Source: Myxococcota bacterium (GTDB lineage: Bacteria > Myxococcota > JAJVIH01). From it: a DNA stretch of 64,000 nt. Position numbers and translations under genes: made by a program. The stretch covers positions 59,415 through 123,414 of the forward strand of contig JAJVIH010000035.1 in assembly GCA_022072125.1 (NCBI GenBank). The letters are read 5' to 3'. Under the pieces are notes generated by a model that did not search any database, was not told where the DNA came from, and saw only the letters and a program-made list of their open reading frames with translations. Shown in pieces: positions 9,372 through 18,504 of this stretch (positions within the stretch are counted from its first letter, which is position 1; each line of letters starts with the position of its first letter).

Positions 9372-9940
9372 GCAACGGCCAGGACAGTTCCTCTCCGCCC
9401 GATGATCGCGGCGGGCGTTTTGGCAAGGGGGTGGTGCCGGAACTGCTGAAAAAAACGGTGACTTCGGGCCTGGACGCCGTGCTGGGCCAGGAGGAAACCA
9501 TCCGCGGACTGCTGGGTGAAATGAAACTCGGGCGCGAAGCCATGCAGTTTCTCGCCATGCAGAGCGAACGCACCCGGCGCGAGGTGCTGCGGGTCGTCGC
9601 CGATGAGGTCCATGGTTTTCTCGAAAGCTCGCACCTGACCGATGAAGCCATCCGCCTGCTCACCAGCCTGAAGTTCGAGATCAAGACCGAGGTGCGCTTT
9701 TCCCGCGCCGACGATACGGTGAAACCCGAGGTCAAATCCGGGCTGAAAGTATCCCGCGCCGGCGCCCCCCCCGAGCCCTTTGATCCGCCGGTCAGCGTCA
9801 CCCGGGGGCCGCCGGAATCGAGAACATCATCCCGCACGCAGGAACCGGTTGGCGGCGGCGAGGATGATCCGTCCGGACCCGTCCGCTTGCGCCGCCGCCC
9901 GCGCAGGCCCATGCGCGCCGGTCCGAAGGACGCCGGATGA
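9368..9940 (+). CDS. Small conserved-type protein with helical core and disordered tail
   Basis: I do not recognise the family. The 190-residue protein has a helical amino half (KGVVPELLKKTVTSGLDAVL through FLESSHLTDEAIRLLTSLKF) and a carboxyl third rich in Pro, Gly, Ser and Arg that ends RLRRRPRRPMRAGPKD. The helical part loosely recalls phasin-like or granule-associated proteins, but this is not enough for a name. Four-base overlaps with both neighbours show that it belongs to the PATAN-receiver/GAF/lipoprotein operon. Confidence 0.6.
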   Translation: MSNGQDSSSPPDDRGGRFGKGVVPELLKKTVTSGLDAVLGQEETIRGLLGEMKLGREAMQFLAMQSERTRREVLRVVADEVHGFLESSHLTDEAIRLLTSLKFEIKTEVRFSRADDTVKPEVKSGLKVSRAGAPPEPFDPPVSVTRGPPESRTSSRTQEPVGGGEDDPSGPVRLRRRPRRPMRAGPKDAG

Positions 9941-11328
9941 GACTGGGCCTGTCCGCCCTGCTGTTGATGGGGGCGCTTGCAGGATTCCCCGGATGCGGGC
10001 CGCGCGGATACGGCCGGTTTGATTGCGTCACGCCAGACTGCAAACCCGTCCTCTGCGGGGGGCCCGATTGCGATTTTGGCTGCGTCAGCGACAATGATTG
10101 TCTTCCCGGCGAGGCATGCATCCTGAACAATTGCCGGAACGCCTCGCTTGGCGCCGATTGCCGGACCACGGGTCATGCCGGCTGCCTATCGGGGATATGC
10201 CTGGAATTTGAACAGGGATCGGCGTCCGCCTTGTGCACCGGGACCTGCCAGCGTGACCGCGATTGTGAAAACTCTTTTGCTCGTATGGAATGTTTCGCGG
10301 GCCGGTGCCGTCCATCCCGTGGTTGCGAATGCAAAGAAGAAGGAGAATCCTGCGGAGTTCAGCCAGGAGAATGCCGGCGGGAGCTGATTTGCAGCCGCGC
10401 CACGCCCGCCGCGCCGGAACCGGTCTGCGTCCGGCCTTGTGATCCCGCACGCGGTTGCGGCGAAGGGGCGCAATGCGTGGAAGATGTATCGGGCAATCGC
10501 GTCTGCTCCAGCGCCCGTCCGTTGTTGCGCCTGGGCGATGACTGCTCGGCCCAGGGCGGCGCCGGATGCGCCGAAGGAGAATGCGTGGCCATCCGCTCCG
10601 GCTTGATCCAGTACCGGTGCGCCACCGCCTGCGAGCAGGATACCGATTGTCCGGAGTTTTTCGGCTGTCAGCGTCTGGATGATCTGGATGAAGGCCGCTG
10701 CGCCGCTGCTCCTTTGGGAAGGGGGCAGCGGACGGGCGGCCTGGGAAACTCCTGCGGCAAGGGACGCGATACCGATTGCCGTCCCGGGCTTTTTTGTTAT
10801 TGGCATGAACGGGATCCGGAATCGGCCTTTTGCACCCGTGACTGCGATGACAAGGCGCCATGTCCGGAAGGATCGGTCTGCCGCAAGGCTTCAGGCGGAG
10901 TGACCGTCTGTTTTCCGGGGCCCAAAGGCGGCGGCGCGGGGACGCCCTGCGCGGGCGGCGGCGCGGCGGAATGCGCGGAAGGGCTGCTCTGCCTCTCCCG
11001 GTTCCGCGATGACCCGTTCGCTCGCTGTACGGCGCGCTGTGGGGCGAATTTGCCCGCTTGCCCCGAAGGCGCGGTTTGTTCCGACCCCGGCGGCCTGGGA
11101 ATTTGTTACGCCAAACAACCCGGAGCCGGCAGGGGAGGAGTGGGCGATCCCTGTCCCGGCGGAACCAATGACTGCGTGACCGGGGTCTGTCTCTCCGACC
11201 AGTCGGGATTCGCCGTATGCAGCCGGGATTGCTCCACGCGCGGCGAGTGTCCGCCGGATTTTGATTGTCAGGCCCTGCGCGGGTCTCCCGTGAAATTTTG
11301 TATTCCGCCGTTTTTCCAGCCGCCATGA
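9937..11328 (+). CDS. Cys-rich repeat lipoprotein (paralogue 1)
   Basis: The ATG at 9937 overlaps the preceding stop (ATGA). MRLGLSALLLMGALAGFPGC is a signal peptide with a lipobox-like end, so lipidation at that Cys is likely. The rest of the 463 residues is built from repeated Cys motifs of the type C-x-G-x-C-x(n)-C-x(2)-D-x-DCP-x(3)-C (for example CQRDRDCENSFARMECFAGRC). Such modules are common in secreted myxobacterial proteins of unknown function and resemble disulfide-rich scaffold repeats. The four-base overlap with the larger paralogue at 11325 shows co-translation. It probably sits in the periplasm or on the cell surface. Confidence 0.75.
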   Translation: MRLGLSALLLMGALAGFPGCGPRGYGRFDCVTPDCKPVLCGGPDCDFGCVSDNDCLPGEACILNNCRNASLGADCRTTGHAGCLSGICLEFEQGSASALCTGTCQRDRDCENSFARMECFAGRCRPSRGCECKEEGESCGVQPGECRRELICSRATPAAPEPVCVRPCDPARGCGEGAQCVEDVSGNRVCSSARPLLRLGDDCSAQGGAGCAEGECVAIRSGLIQYRCATACEQDTDCPEFFGCQRLDDLDEGRCAAAPLGRGQRTGGLGNSCGKGRDTDCRPGLFCYWHERDPESAFCTRDCDDKAPCPEGSVCRKASGGVTVCFPGPKGGGAGTPCAGGGAAECAEGLLCLSRFRDDPFARCTARCGANLPACPEGAVCSDPGGLGICYAKQPGAGRGGVGDPCPGGTNDCVTGVCLSDQSGFAVCSRDCSTRGECPPDFDCQALRGSPVKFCIPPFFQPP

Positions 11329-13439
11329 TTCAATGGATTTCCGCCTTCCGGAGTTTTTCAGGCCGCGCACAGCCGTTGCTCACGCGGATGATCCTCCTTG
11401 CCGCGGCGCTGTGGCTGGCCGCCTGCGGCCAGCGCGATTTCCAGGCAGGGGATTGCGCGCCCGGAGAGTTGAACATCGCGGGGGTTTGCCGCTTGGTGGT
11501 GGGCAAGTCCTGCGCCCGGAATCCGGCCATCTGCGAGAGCGGGATTTGCCTGGAGTCCGAACGGGGGGCGGCCGCGGCGTATTGCTCCGTGAATTGCATG
11601 GACGACGCCGCGTGTCCCGCCGGTTATTTCTGCGGATCGGACTCTGGCGGCCGCGCCATCTGTGTTGAAGGCGCGCGCGGCCAACGGCGGCGCCTGCAAT
11701 GCCGCTCCGATGAGGACTGCGGCGGCTGCGGCGTGTGTTTCGGCGGGGCCTGCCGCCTCCCCGCGGATTGCCCCAAGGTGGGCCGCTGCGCCGCCGATGC
11801 GGATTGTCCGCGTTGTTCCGCCTGCGAGGGAGGGCTTTGCGTCCGTCAGGAGGCCTGTTTCGAGCAGGGATGCCGCGATCAGTACGATTGCCCGCGCGGG
11901 CGGGTTTGTATCGCCGATGGCATGGGCGGAGCGGAATGCCGTCTTCCCGATGGGCGCCGGGGTTTTGGCGATCCGTGCAAACCCGATCAACCCGGGGAAT
12001 GCGAAGGCGGCCTCTGCGTGGATATGGGAGCCGGACCCGCCTGCACCATTTCCTGCGAAGCCGATGGCGATTGTCCCGCATCCTTCGCCTGCAAGCCGGC
12101 GCCGGGCCGTTCCGTCAAGGCCTGTCAGCCTGGCGAGGCAGGGCAGGGCGCGCAATGTTCTGGCGACAGCGATTGCGGCGACAAGGAAATCTGCGCGTTT
12201 GTCATCCGTGACGACAACATGACGGCGGTCTGCCGCCTGGAAAACTCCACCTTGCCGCGTTTGGGTTCTGTTTGCGCCGCCGCGCGCGGATGCTCCACCG
12301 GCGCATGCCCGGCCAGCGGCAAATGCTCCGCGCCCTGCGGCGGAGATTCCTTTTGTCCGGCGGGATATCTGTGTGAGCCGGTGCTTTTTCAGTTGCCGCG
12401 GGACAAGTTGGCGGTATTTCCGGGATGCGTGCCGACGGCGGAAGTGCGGGCGGGTTTTGGCGAACCCTGCCCCAACGGCGATGGCGACTGCAAAAGCGGC
12501 GGATGTTTCCAGACCGCCGGCGGCGGACCTCGTCCCTTCTGCTCCAGCGGATGCGACAGCGACGCCAGTTGTCCCGACGGGTATTTTTGTTCGCAGGATG
12601 CCCGCGGACGGAAGTTCTGCGATCGGCGCATCACCACTCCCGCCTGTATCGGCTCATCCGCGTGCGGGGCTGGACAGGCTTGTGTTTTCAGCACCCGCGG
12701 CCCCGTCACCTTTGAATGCGGGCCGGCGCGCGGCAGCCTTGCGGCGGGAGAACGCTGCGACCCCGAGGCGCCGGACCCCCCTTGCGAATCCGGATTGTGT
12801 CTGCCCAGCGGCGTTTGTACGGGCCCTTGCGGCGCGGGCGCGGGGTGTCCCACCGGCATGATCTGCGCTCCCTTCGAGTTCAACCAGGGTGATGGCACAT
12901 TCTCCTCCCTGGCCATCTGCCAGGATGATCCCGGCTCGCTTTTGCCCTGCCAGACCAGCGCCAATTGCCAGAAGCCCGAGGTGTGCGCCGTCTTCCTGCA
13001 TCCGCGATCGGGAGAACCGCAGCCGCGTTGCGCCAATCCCAACCGCAATGGCGGGGAGGCGGGGGCTTCCTGCCGCCAGCCGCGCGACTGCGCCAACGGC
13101 GTATGCCTTCCCCAGGGCCGCTGCGCGGAGTTGTGCGTGGACAACCGCGGCTGCGCCAGTCCGCTGGAATGTCTCAACGCCACGCTTCAACTCATCGAAG
13201 GCATGGATACCCCCATCAAGGTCTGCGGAGAAAAATCGGCCCAGGCGAGGCCGGGCTCTCCTTGTTCCAATGGCCGGGCCGATTGCCCCGGTCTGCTGTG
13301 CCTAAACGACGGTCTGAATCCGCCCTTCTGCACGCGCACCTGCGCATCTGACGGCGATTGCAGTGATGGAGCCCCCATCTGCCGGCAGCTTCAGTCGAGC
13401 GCCCGTTTCTGCACGCCGCCAAACTACGTGGCGCCTTAG
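11325..13439 (+). CDS. Cys-rich repeat lipoprotein (paralogue 2, longer)
   Basis: An upstream in-frame start exists at 11265, but the ATG at 11325 overlaps the preceding stop (ATGA), as at every other junction of this operon. It leads into a signal peptide that ends in the good lipobox LAAC near residue 34. The mature protein (about 670 residues) holds more than ten repeated modules of the same Cys/Asp pattern as its neighbour (CEADGDCPASFACKP, CASDGDCSDGAPIC and similar). The two lipoproteins are tandem paralogues of unequal length, so repeat-unit expansion is likely. The role is unknown; surface location is inferred. Confidence 0.75.
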   Translation: MIQWISAFRSFSGRAQPLLTRMILLAAALWLAACGQRDFQAGDCAPGELNIAGVCRLVVGKSCARNPAICESGICLESERGAAAAYCSVNCMDDAACPAGYFCGSDSGGRAICVEGARGQRRRLQCRSDEDCGGCGVCFGGACRLPADCPKVGRCAADADCPRCSACEGGLCVRQEACFEQGCRDQYDCPRGRVCIADGMGGAECRLPDGRRGFGDPCKPDQPGECEGGLCVDMGAGPACTISCEADGDCPASFACKPAPGRSVKACQPGEAGQGAQCSGDSDCGDKEICAFVIRDDNMTAVCRLENSTLPRLGSVCAAARGCSTGACPASGKCSAPCGGDSFCPAGYLCEPVLFQLPRDKLAVFPGCVPTAEVRAGFGEPCPNGDGDCKSGGCFQTAGGGPRPFCSSGCDSDASCPDGYFCSQDARGRKFCDRRITTPACIGSSACGAGQACVFSTRGPVTFECGPARGSLAAGERCDPEAPDPPCESGLCLPSGVCTGPCGAGAGCPTGMICAPFEFNQGDGTFSSLAICQDDPGSLLPCQTSANCQKPEVCAVFLHPRSGEPQPRCANPNRNGGEAGASCRQPRDCANGVCLPQGRCAELCVDNRGCASPLECLNATLQLIEGMDTPIKVCGEKSAQARPGSPCSNGRADCPGLLCLNDGLNPPFCTRTCASDGDCSDGAPICRQLQSSARFCTPPNYVAP

Positions 13440-13743
13440 CCGGGACCTGTCTTCCGCTTTTCCGGACCGGACCAGAGAACGAAGCAGGGGAGGGGCCCGC
13501 CGCCACATGGTCCGGAGGGAGTGCGGGGGGGGGGTAGGGCAGGGCTGATCTCCACTGTTGGCGATGGGGGCGCGCCGTTGAGCCGCCGGACAGCAGGAGG
13601 CCGCACATGGATATGGTGACAACCCGGCGAATCGGCGTGATGTTTTTCGTTGACGGACGTGGCGAAGTGCGATAGGACCCCGCGCCAGCCGTCAGGGCCG
13701 CATGTCCAGTGGGAATGCGGGGTCCAGCGCGGCGCAAGATTAT
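13440..13743. other. Intergenic region between the lipoprotein operon and tRNA-Asn
   Basis: I see no gene here. It contains a strongly G-rich stretch near 13526-13550 (nine or more Gs, then GGG, GGG), and a weak promoter-like pair before the tRNA listed separately. No clear terminator follows the lipoprotein gene. Confidence 0.5.
13650..13676 (+). promoter_or_regulatory. Possible sigma70-type promoter of tRNA-Asn
   Basis: TTGACG at 13650-13655 and GATAGG at 13671-13676, about 15-16 bases apart, lie some 70 bases before the tRNA. The -10 match is poor, so this is only a candidate. Confidence 0.25.
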
Positions 13744-13819
13744 TCCGCGGTAGCTCAGTCGGCAGAGCAGGTGGCTGTTAACCACCCTGTCGGGGGTTCG
13801 ATTCCCTCCCGCGGAGCCA
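13744..13819 (+). tRNA. tRNA-Asn (anticodon GTT), CCA encoded
   Basis: The cloverleaf folds: acceptor TCCGCGG/CCGCGGA, D-arm GCTC...GAGC, anticodon stem GGTGG/CCACC with loop CTGTTAA (anticodon GTT), T-arm with TTCGATT loop, discriminator G and an encoded CCA. The 3' end (GCGGAGCCATTT across the end) is repeated at 48725, which marks it as the attachment site of the downstream element. The gene itself remains intact after integration. Confidence 0.95.
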
Positions 13820-13822
13820 TTT
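13811..13822 (+). repeat. Left attachment repeat of the 35-kb element, in the tRNA-Asn 3' end
   Basis: GCGGAGCCATTT at 13811-13822 recurs exactly and in the same orientation at 48725-48736. Direct repeats that start in a tRNA 3' end are the usual footprint of integrative elements. Which recombinase made it is not certain: the only recombinase in the element is of the serine type, while tRNA 3' ends are more often used by tyrosine integrases. Confidence 0.7.
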
Positions 13823-14163
13823 CATCCTCCTCGCGAACTTCGCGAGAGGCGTCAGTAAACAGCGGCCTCGGAGAGCGATCTCCGGGGCCGTTGCGTTTCT
13901 CCCCCACGTTTCCGCGACCTTCGACGCTCCGCGAGCACGACGCGCGCGTGGACAGCGTTCGCGCAGAGAGCGCCGCGGGCCTGAAGGAGCGCGCGTCGAG
14001 GGCCATCTGGACGGCGTTCGCGCTCTCTCTTCTGGCCCGCGGGGAGAGAGGAACCGAGAGCGTTTAACAGCGGAGGCCGTTTTCGCGGGACGGAGCCGCT
14101 GACGTTTAACTGGCCAGCGGTTCGCGCGGCGATGACGAAGCCGATGCGCCCGCGCGCCGTCGC
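13823..14163. other. Non-coding leader next to the attachment site, copy 1
   Basis: No gene is seen. The stretch holds a hairpin (CTCGCGA-ACT-TCGCGAG near 13830), then GTAAACAG, a second hairpin around the core GAGCGATC, GTTTCTCCCC, and later a 30-base block (14021-14050) and GTTTAAC motifs. The same series occurs in the same order and spacing after the right repeat at 48725; the 30-base block there (48926-48955) matches at 27 of 30 positions. Confidence 0.65.
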
Positions 14164-14871
14164 TCAGTCGTCCTCGTAGTTCGACCGAAGGCGGTCACGC
14201 ATCGAGCCCTCGCCCGGCAGGCCGAGGATCCGGCGTGACGGTACGAGCTTGTCGTAGACGGCGAGCACAGCAGCGAGATCCTTGAGCAGTGCCGCGTCGT
14301 CGGGGATCTGGTTTCGCGCGTAGAACTTGTAGGCGACCGTCGAGTCTTGATACCCGCGGATCAGCGGCACCTCGCTCTTGAGGTCGATCCCTTCGCTCAC
14401 ATCGAAGCCTGCGGCCTTGAGGGAGCCGGAGCGTGCCCGGAGCTGAGCCGCACGTTCACGAAGCTGAGCAGGGCCGCTGCCGCCGTAGCCCGCCATTACC
14501 CACGAGGTTCCCTGGTTGAGCGTGAGGTACACGCCGGACATGTCGGCCCGGAACAGGTAGATGACGTAGACGCCCTCGCTGGTCTTGCTGGTCTCCCGAG
14601 AGTCGAGGGCTGCGATCCACGGGACCGTCGCCCAGCGTCCCTGGCCTGCGGACCAGCGGATGACGATGTTCGGAAAACGAACGACGTCGGCGGACCCCTT
14701 GAGTGCCGAAGCGACGCGTTCGAACTCAGCCCAGAGCGGGTTCTGCTTCCCGAACGCCTCGTAGGCGCGCGCGCGCGTGTAGCGCCCCACGATCGCCTCC
14801 AGCGCGCGCTGGATCTCGTCGGTCTTGCGTTCTCGCCCGTCAGCGACCTGCTTCCCCTTCGTCATCGTCAT
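14164..14871 (-). CDS. Protein with MrcB N-terminal (DUF3578)-type domain, R-M cassette gene 3
   Basis: The frame is open to 15015, but the ATG at 14871 overlaps the stop of the preceding nuclease gene (ATGA), giving 235 residues. The central part (FPNIVIRWSAGQGRWATVPW ... GVYVIYLFRADMSGVYLTLNQG) has the features of the MrcB_N/DUF3578 family, the DNA-recognition domain found at the amino end of McrB-like restriction proteins. No GTPase or AAA domain is attached, so it is a stand-alone recognition domain. As the last gene of an operon with a nuclease and a methyltransferase, it probably helps that system recognise DNA. It could also modulate the nuclease. Confidence 0.75.
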   Translation of the reverse strand: MTMTKGKQVADGRERKTDEIQRALEAIVGRYTRARAYEAFGKQNPLWAEFERVASALKGSADVVRFPNIVIRWSAGQGRWATVPWIAALDSRETSKTSEGVYVIYLFRADMSGVYLTLNQGTSWVMAGYGGSGPAQLRERAAQLRARSGSLKAAGFDVSEGIDLKSEVPLIRGYQDSTVAYKFYARNQIPDDAALLKDLAAVLAVYDKLVPSRRILGLPGEGSMRDRLRSNYEDD

Positions 14872-15911
14872 GCTTCCTTTGGCAGGAACTCCTTCAGGCT
14901 CGTGTTCTCGACAAGCCGATCCAACGAGGCCAGCGTGAACACCTTGCCCCGAGTTGCCTTGAGCATGTCGCGCATGTCTTGACGCCGAACGCCGAATCCG
15001 CGTCCGTCGATGCACGCGACGACCTCGAAGGTCGGCCGACCCTCGCGCTGGCGCTCGTCACGCATGGCGGCCAGTCGAAGGATTCGCGAGACCTTGTCGC
15101 GCGCCGTCCCGTCGTCGCCGGTGATCTTCGCCTCGATGATGATCTTCGGCGAGAACTCAGTCGGCACGAAGAAGTCAGGTGCCTGTTCGAAGCCCTCGAC
15201 GCGCTCGGCACGTTTGGTCTTCCTGAATGTGATGCGACGGCGAGCGAGCTGCTCCTCGATCGCGCTCTCCATCACGTCACCGACCAGCTCGGAAACGGCG
15301 TCGCGGTGGCTCGCGAAGGGACGTCCCAAGTAGCGCTCGTAGAGAAGCACTGCGTACGGCACGTGGAAGTTTGCCGCATGCTGAACCGATGACAGTCCAG
15401 CCGTTGTGTCGACCTTGGCGAGTCGGTGGACGGTGTCTTGTGCGGCCGCCGGCGCTCCTCGGGTGATGTACTCGATGGCGACAGACACCAGTGCGCGTGC
15501 TCTCGTCATCGTGGCGCCGTCGCCGTTGCCGCCACGCTCAAACATCTTCCGATTCTTGCGCACCTTCGTATCGAGCGTCCGCGCCGCGTTCTGCGAAATG
15601 TCGCTGTCGCGCTCCGACCTTGCCAGGTCCGCCCACTCCGGCGGCGAGAACCCGAGAATCGTCCGGAGAACTACCAGTGTGAGCGCATCCTGGCGAAGCG
15701 CCTTCCACACGGTCTCCTCGGTGAATGTGGCGAACGCCTGCGTCTCACGCTTCAGCACTTCATACGCGGTCTGGAAGTCACTGTAGTCGATGAAACCTGC
15801 GCCCCGAGGGAGCGTCAGGAACTGAGACTGAAGGTCCCCGAAGGTCACCTCGACCATCTCGTCGAGGCGATCTTGAAGCTGTGCAGCAGTGAGTTCGAAG
15901 GGATGGGTCAT
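14868..15911 (-). CDS. PD-(D/E)xK restriction endonuclease-like protein
   Basis: The ATG at 15911 overlaps the methyltransferase stop (ATGA), and an upstream in-frame start at 16022 is not favoured. The 347-residue protein has a PD-(D/E)xK-like core near residues 218-262: Glu in MESAIEE, then APDFF (Asp 246), then KIIIEAKI with Glu 260 and Lys 262. The amino part is helical. I do not recognise a named restriction family. The place between a Zn-ribbon DNA methyltransferase and a DUF3578 protein, with coupled translation, strongly suggests that it is the cleaving subunit of a restriction-modification system. The cleavage site is unknown. Confidence 0.72.
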   Translation of the reverse strand: MTHPFELTAAQLQDRLDEMVEVTFGDLQSQFLTLPRGAGFIDYSDFQTAYEVLKRETQAFATFTEETVWKALRQDALTLVVLRTILGFSPPEWADLARSERDSDISQNAARTLDTKVRKNRKMFERGGNGDGATMTRARALVSVAIEYITRGAPAAAQDTVHRLAKVDTTAGLSSVQHAANFHVPYAVLLYERYLGRPFASHRDAVSELVGDVMESAIEEQLARRRITFRKTKRAERVEGFEQAPDFFVPTEFSPKIIIEAKITGDDGTARDKVSRILRLAAMRDERQREGRPTFEVVACIDGRGFGVRRQDMRDMLKATRGKVFTLASLDRLVENTSLKEFLPKEA

Positions 15912-18142
15912 GGCCGGGCTTCTGGTTGTGACGAACTGGTGGCGCGCGCATGTGAGCCGCCAGACGCCACGGCCTCCACCGTCGAAGCGACGTTCGCCAT
16001 GAGGGTGATCTGCTCGAGACACTGGCGGGCTGTCCGCAGCCGCTCAGGCAAGGGCGCTTCGCGGTTCCATGCAGGACGCAGCGTGCGAATCGCGATGCGA
16101 GCCACATGGCCGGCGATCAGACAGCGAAGGTCGCCAATGGTGATCTTGACGCCACCGCTTCGCATCGCCGCGGCGTCGACGGTCAGCGCCGCTCGGCACT
16201 CATTGCTGACGTCCAGCGGCATCTCGACTTGCCGCGCCTTCGCGCGTCGCGTCGCCACCGGCTTACGGCAGACGAAAACGGAGTCGAGGATCGACGAGCC
16301 GGTGCCCGCGATGTGGAGAGATGCCGTCATCTCTGCAGCCGCCGGAAGCGTCGCGGTGCAGTCGAGGTCTGCGTCAAGGATGGCGAGAACGAGGGGCAGA
16401 TACGCCGTTGGGTCGTTGTGGTGATACGTGAAAACGAACGGTCCGCCAGGCTTCAGCGCCTTCGCGAAGTGCCGGAACACGTCCGAGATGCCAGCGGCGA
16501 AATGATCAATTCCCCGGCCGAGGGTCTCGTTCCCAGTGAGTTCGTCCGAGGAGCGCGTGCTCTTTTTCACGAACGACTCCTCCTCGTCGAGGAGAGCCTG
16601 CCGAAGCCACGCGAAGCAGAAGTCGATCAACTCCGCGTACTGGACGTTGTCGAAGTACGGCGGGTCGGTGAAGACGCCGTCGAGTGAGTTCGCCTGGAGT
16701 GGTGCGTTCTGAGACGGCGCGTTCACAAGCAGCGCCTGCTTCACGGTCCGGCTGTCCGGAAGGTGCGCCACCATCGACGCTTCGATCGTCTCTCCAGCGA
16801 TGGGGACGATTTCCTTCTTTTTGCCAGAGTGGCGCGTCTCGAAGGGAGCACGGCAGTACTCCTTCGCTCGTACGTACTTCTCGACGAAGTGACGGAACGA
16901 GCCGGAACCGATCCCTGCGATACCGAGCAGGTTGTTCTCACACTGAACGAGTCCAACCGGGAACCCGTGGACGCTGAAGATGTCCTGGCACTTGAGGGCG
17001 TAGGTGTCGTACCGGCACAACATGTTCTGGTACCGCAAGGTGTCGGAGAACACGGTCAGCAATGCGTGCCGAACCGCGACGTCGCGGACACCCCGAATGT
17101 GCTTCAGCAGAATCCCAAGGCCCAAGAGCTGCCTAGTGCCGAACATCTCGCGGTAGCGCCGGTAGCCCCAGCGATGAAGGCGGTCACTCTCATCACCAGC
17201 CGGAATCTCGTCGTCAGGAATCGGAAGGGTCGCGCCCTCGCGAGCCAGGCGACGTTCCGCGTCCTTCACTCTCGCGAGGTCCTGCCGATCCGGTCGCTTG
17301 AATTGTCGCCCCGGCGTTCCCTTGTAGCAGTGCTCGCAGTGGTACTCGAGCGCCCACATCCGGTGCTCCGGCGCCTTCGCGAAGGTCCCAACGGAGAACG
17401 GCTTCTTGCATGCGCGGCAGTCGAGCTTCTTGCGCGAAACGTTCCCTTCCATCTGGACTGCGTGCCCGCAATCATTGCACTTGCCCGGCGCTTCACGCGT
17501 CGGCGGCGTCTCGTATTCGTTGAGCGCTCCGCACCCGCCACACGCGAGAACATGACGGGGATGACGCTCTGCCTCTGCGAGTCGGTAGCCGGGAAACAGG
17601 TCGTTCACTTCGTCGCAGTGAGGGCAATGCGCCGTCTTCACCCAGAGGAAGTACTTGACGTTCGCAGCACTTCCGCAGCCTCCGCACTTGGTCTTGTAGA
17701 GAGAGCCGACCTCTGCCTCAACATCGTCAACGACTCTTGCAGCCTCTGCTGCGAACGCGGCGATGTCGAGCGGGGCCAAGCTCTGGCGCACGATCCAGTG
17801 CGCCATCGGGTTGATGTCGCACCCGACAACGTGGAAGCCTAGGCGGTTCGCTTCGTAGACGGGCGTGCCGCCGCCCATGAAGGGATCGCCAATCACCCCG
17901 GAGAGCTGATGTGCTTTCCAGAATGAGTCGCGCAGCGGCTCCGAACCGAACTCAGCGAGCAGCAGCGACCGGAACACCGTGCCCGGCCGCCGGGCGAACC
18001 ACTTGTGGATCCCAATAACCGGTCGATAGTTCTGCTGAATCTGTTTCTCGCGCAGGGCGAGTTCGGTTGCGAAGGATGCGTCGAACACCGCCTCAAGTCC
18101 CGAGGGCTCGAGCGTGGTTGCGGCCGTAATGCGTCGCGTCAT
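15908..18142 (-). CDS. Zn-ribbon DNA methyltransferase (N6-A/N4-C type), R-M cassette gene 1
   Basis: This 744-residue protein starts at the ATG at 18142 after a strong AGGAGG. It has a helical lead with HKWFARRPGTVFRSLL (as in DUF1156-type methylases), the SAM-binding motif GDPFMGGG (residues 85-92) with CDINPMA, and the catalytic motif TDPPYFDN (492-499), which marks exocyclic amino methylation of A or C. Between them lie at least five CxxC-type pairs (residues about 153-272), which probably form two or three zinc ribbons. It methylates host DNA to protect it from the adjacent nuclease. The order (SAM motif before DPPY) and fold differ from the usual Type II enzymes. A related enzyme is encoded at 37535. 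Confidence 0.85.
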   Translation of the reverse strand: MTRRITAATTLEPSGLEAVFDASFATELALREKQIQQNYRPVIGIHKWFARRPGTVFRSLLLAEFGSEPLRDSFWKAHQLSGVIGDPFMGGGTPVYEANRLGFHVVGCDINPMAHWIVRQSLAPLDIAAFAAEAARVVDDVEAEVGSLYKTKCGGCGSAANVKYFLWVKTAHCPHCDEVNDLFPGYRLAEAERHPRHVLACGGCGALNEYETPPTREAPGKCNDCGHAVQMEGNVSRKKLDCRACKKPFSVGTFAKAPEHRMWALEYHCEHCYKGTPGRQFKRPDRQDLARVKDAERRLAREGATLPIPDDEIPAGDESDRLHRWGYRRYREMFGTRQLLGLGILLKHIRGVRDVAVRHALLTVFSDTLRYQNMLCRYDTYALKCQDIFSVHGFPVGLVQCENNLLGIAGIGSGSFRHFVEKYVRAKEYCRAPFETRHSGKKKEIVPIAGETIEASMVAHLPDSRTVKQALLVNAPSQNAPLQANSLDGVFTDPPYFDNVQYAELIDFCFAWLRQALLDEEESFVKKSTRSSDELTGNETLGRGIDHFAAGISDVFRHFAKALKPGGPFVFTYHHNDPTAYLPLVLAILDADLDCTATLPAAAEMTASLHIAGTGSSILDSVFVCRKPVATRRAKARQVEMPLDVSNECRAALTVDAAAMRSGGVKITIGDLRCLIAGHVARIAIRTLRPAWNREAPLPERLRTARQCLEQITLMANVASTVEAVASGGSHARATSSSQPEARP

Positions 18143-18212
18143 TGGAATGCCTCCTGACGCGCGACGCTACCATCGCATGCCAAGAACCTGAACGCATGTT
18201 CTCCTGCCAGCA

Positions 18213-18413
18213 TCAGACTCCATCCTCGTCGGACTTCGCCCGATTGCTTGCCTTGTCCGTCATCCAGCGTTCGAAATCCGCCCGCCGAACGCGCCACTGG
18301 CCTCGGATCTTGAAGGCCGGAAGCTCCCCGCTGCTCGCCATCGAGTAGACGGTCTTCTCCGCGAGCTTCAGGATTTCCGCGATGTCCTTGATGGTGAGGA
18401 CTTCTTCGACCAT
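18213..18413 (-). CDS. Excisionase-type helix-turn-helix protein
   Basis: The ATG at 18413 gives a 66-residue protein that begins [20 protein letters not shown]; a longer frame from 18473 is possible. It has the MerR-like winged helix of the excisionase-type family ([20 protein letters not shown], then [11 protein letters not shown]). Such proteins act as recombination directionality factors or small regulators. It is on the same strand as the restriction-modification genes and 70 bases upstream of the methyltransferase start, so it could also control that cassette. Confidence 0.7.
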   Translation of the reverse strand: MVEEVLTIKDIAEILKLAEKTVYSMASSGELPAFKIRGQWRVRRADFERWMTDKASNRAKSDEDGV

Positions 18414-18504
18414 TGGCGTCGTCTGCGCTCCGCTAGGTGGAACGGGACTCCACCGGGCGGGAACGTATTCCAACGAACGCTATCTGGTCAAGTGCGCAGT
18501 GACA

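Noticed and set aside
13518..13545. G-rich stretch as a functional G-quadruplex
   Set aside because: The base pattern could fold, but nothing else supports a role.
14164..18142. McrBC-type restriction system
   Set aside because: Only a DUF3578-like domain is present; there is no AAA GTPase (McrB) and no McrC.
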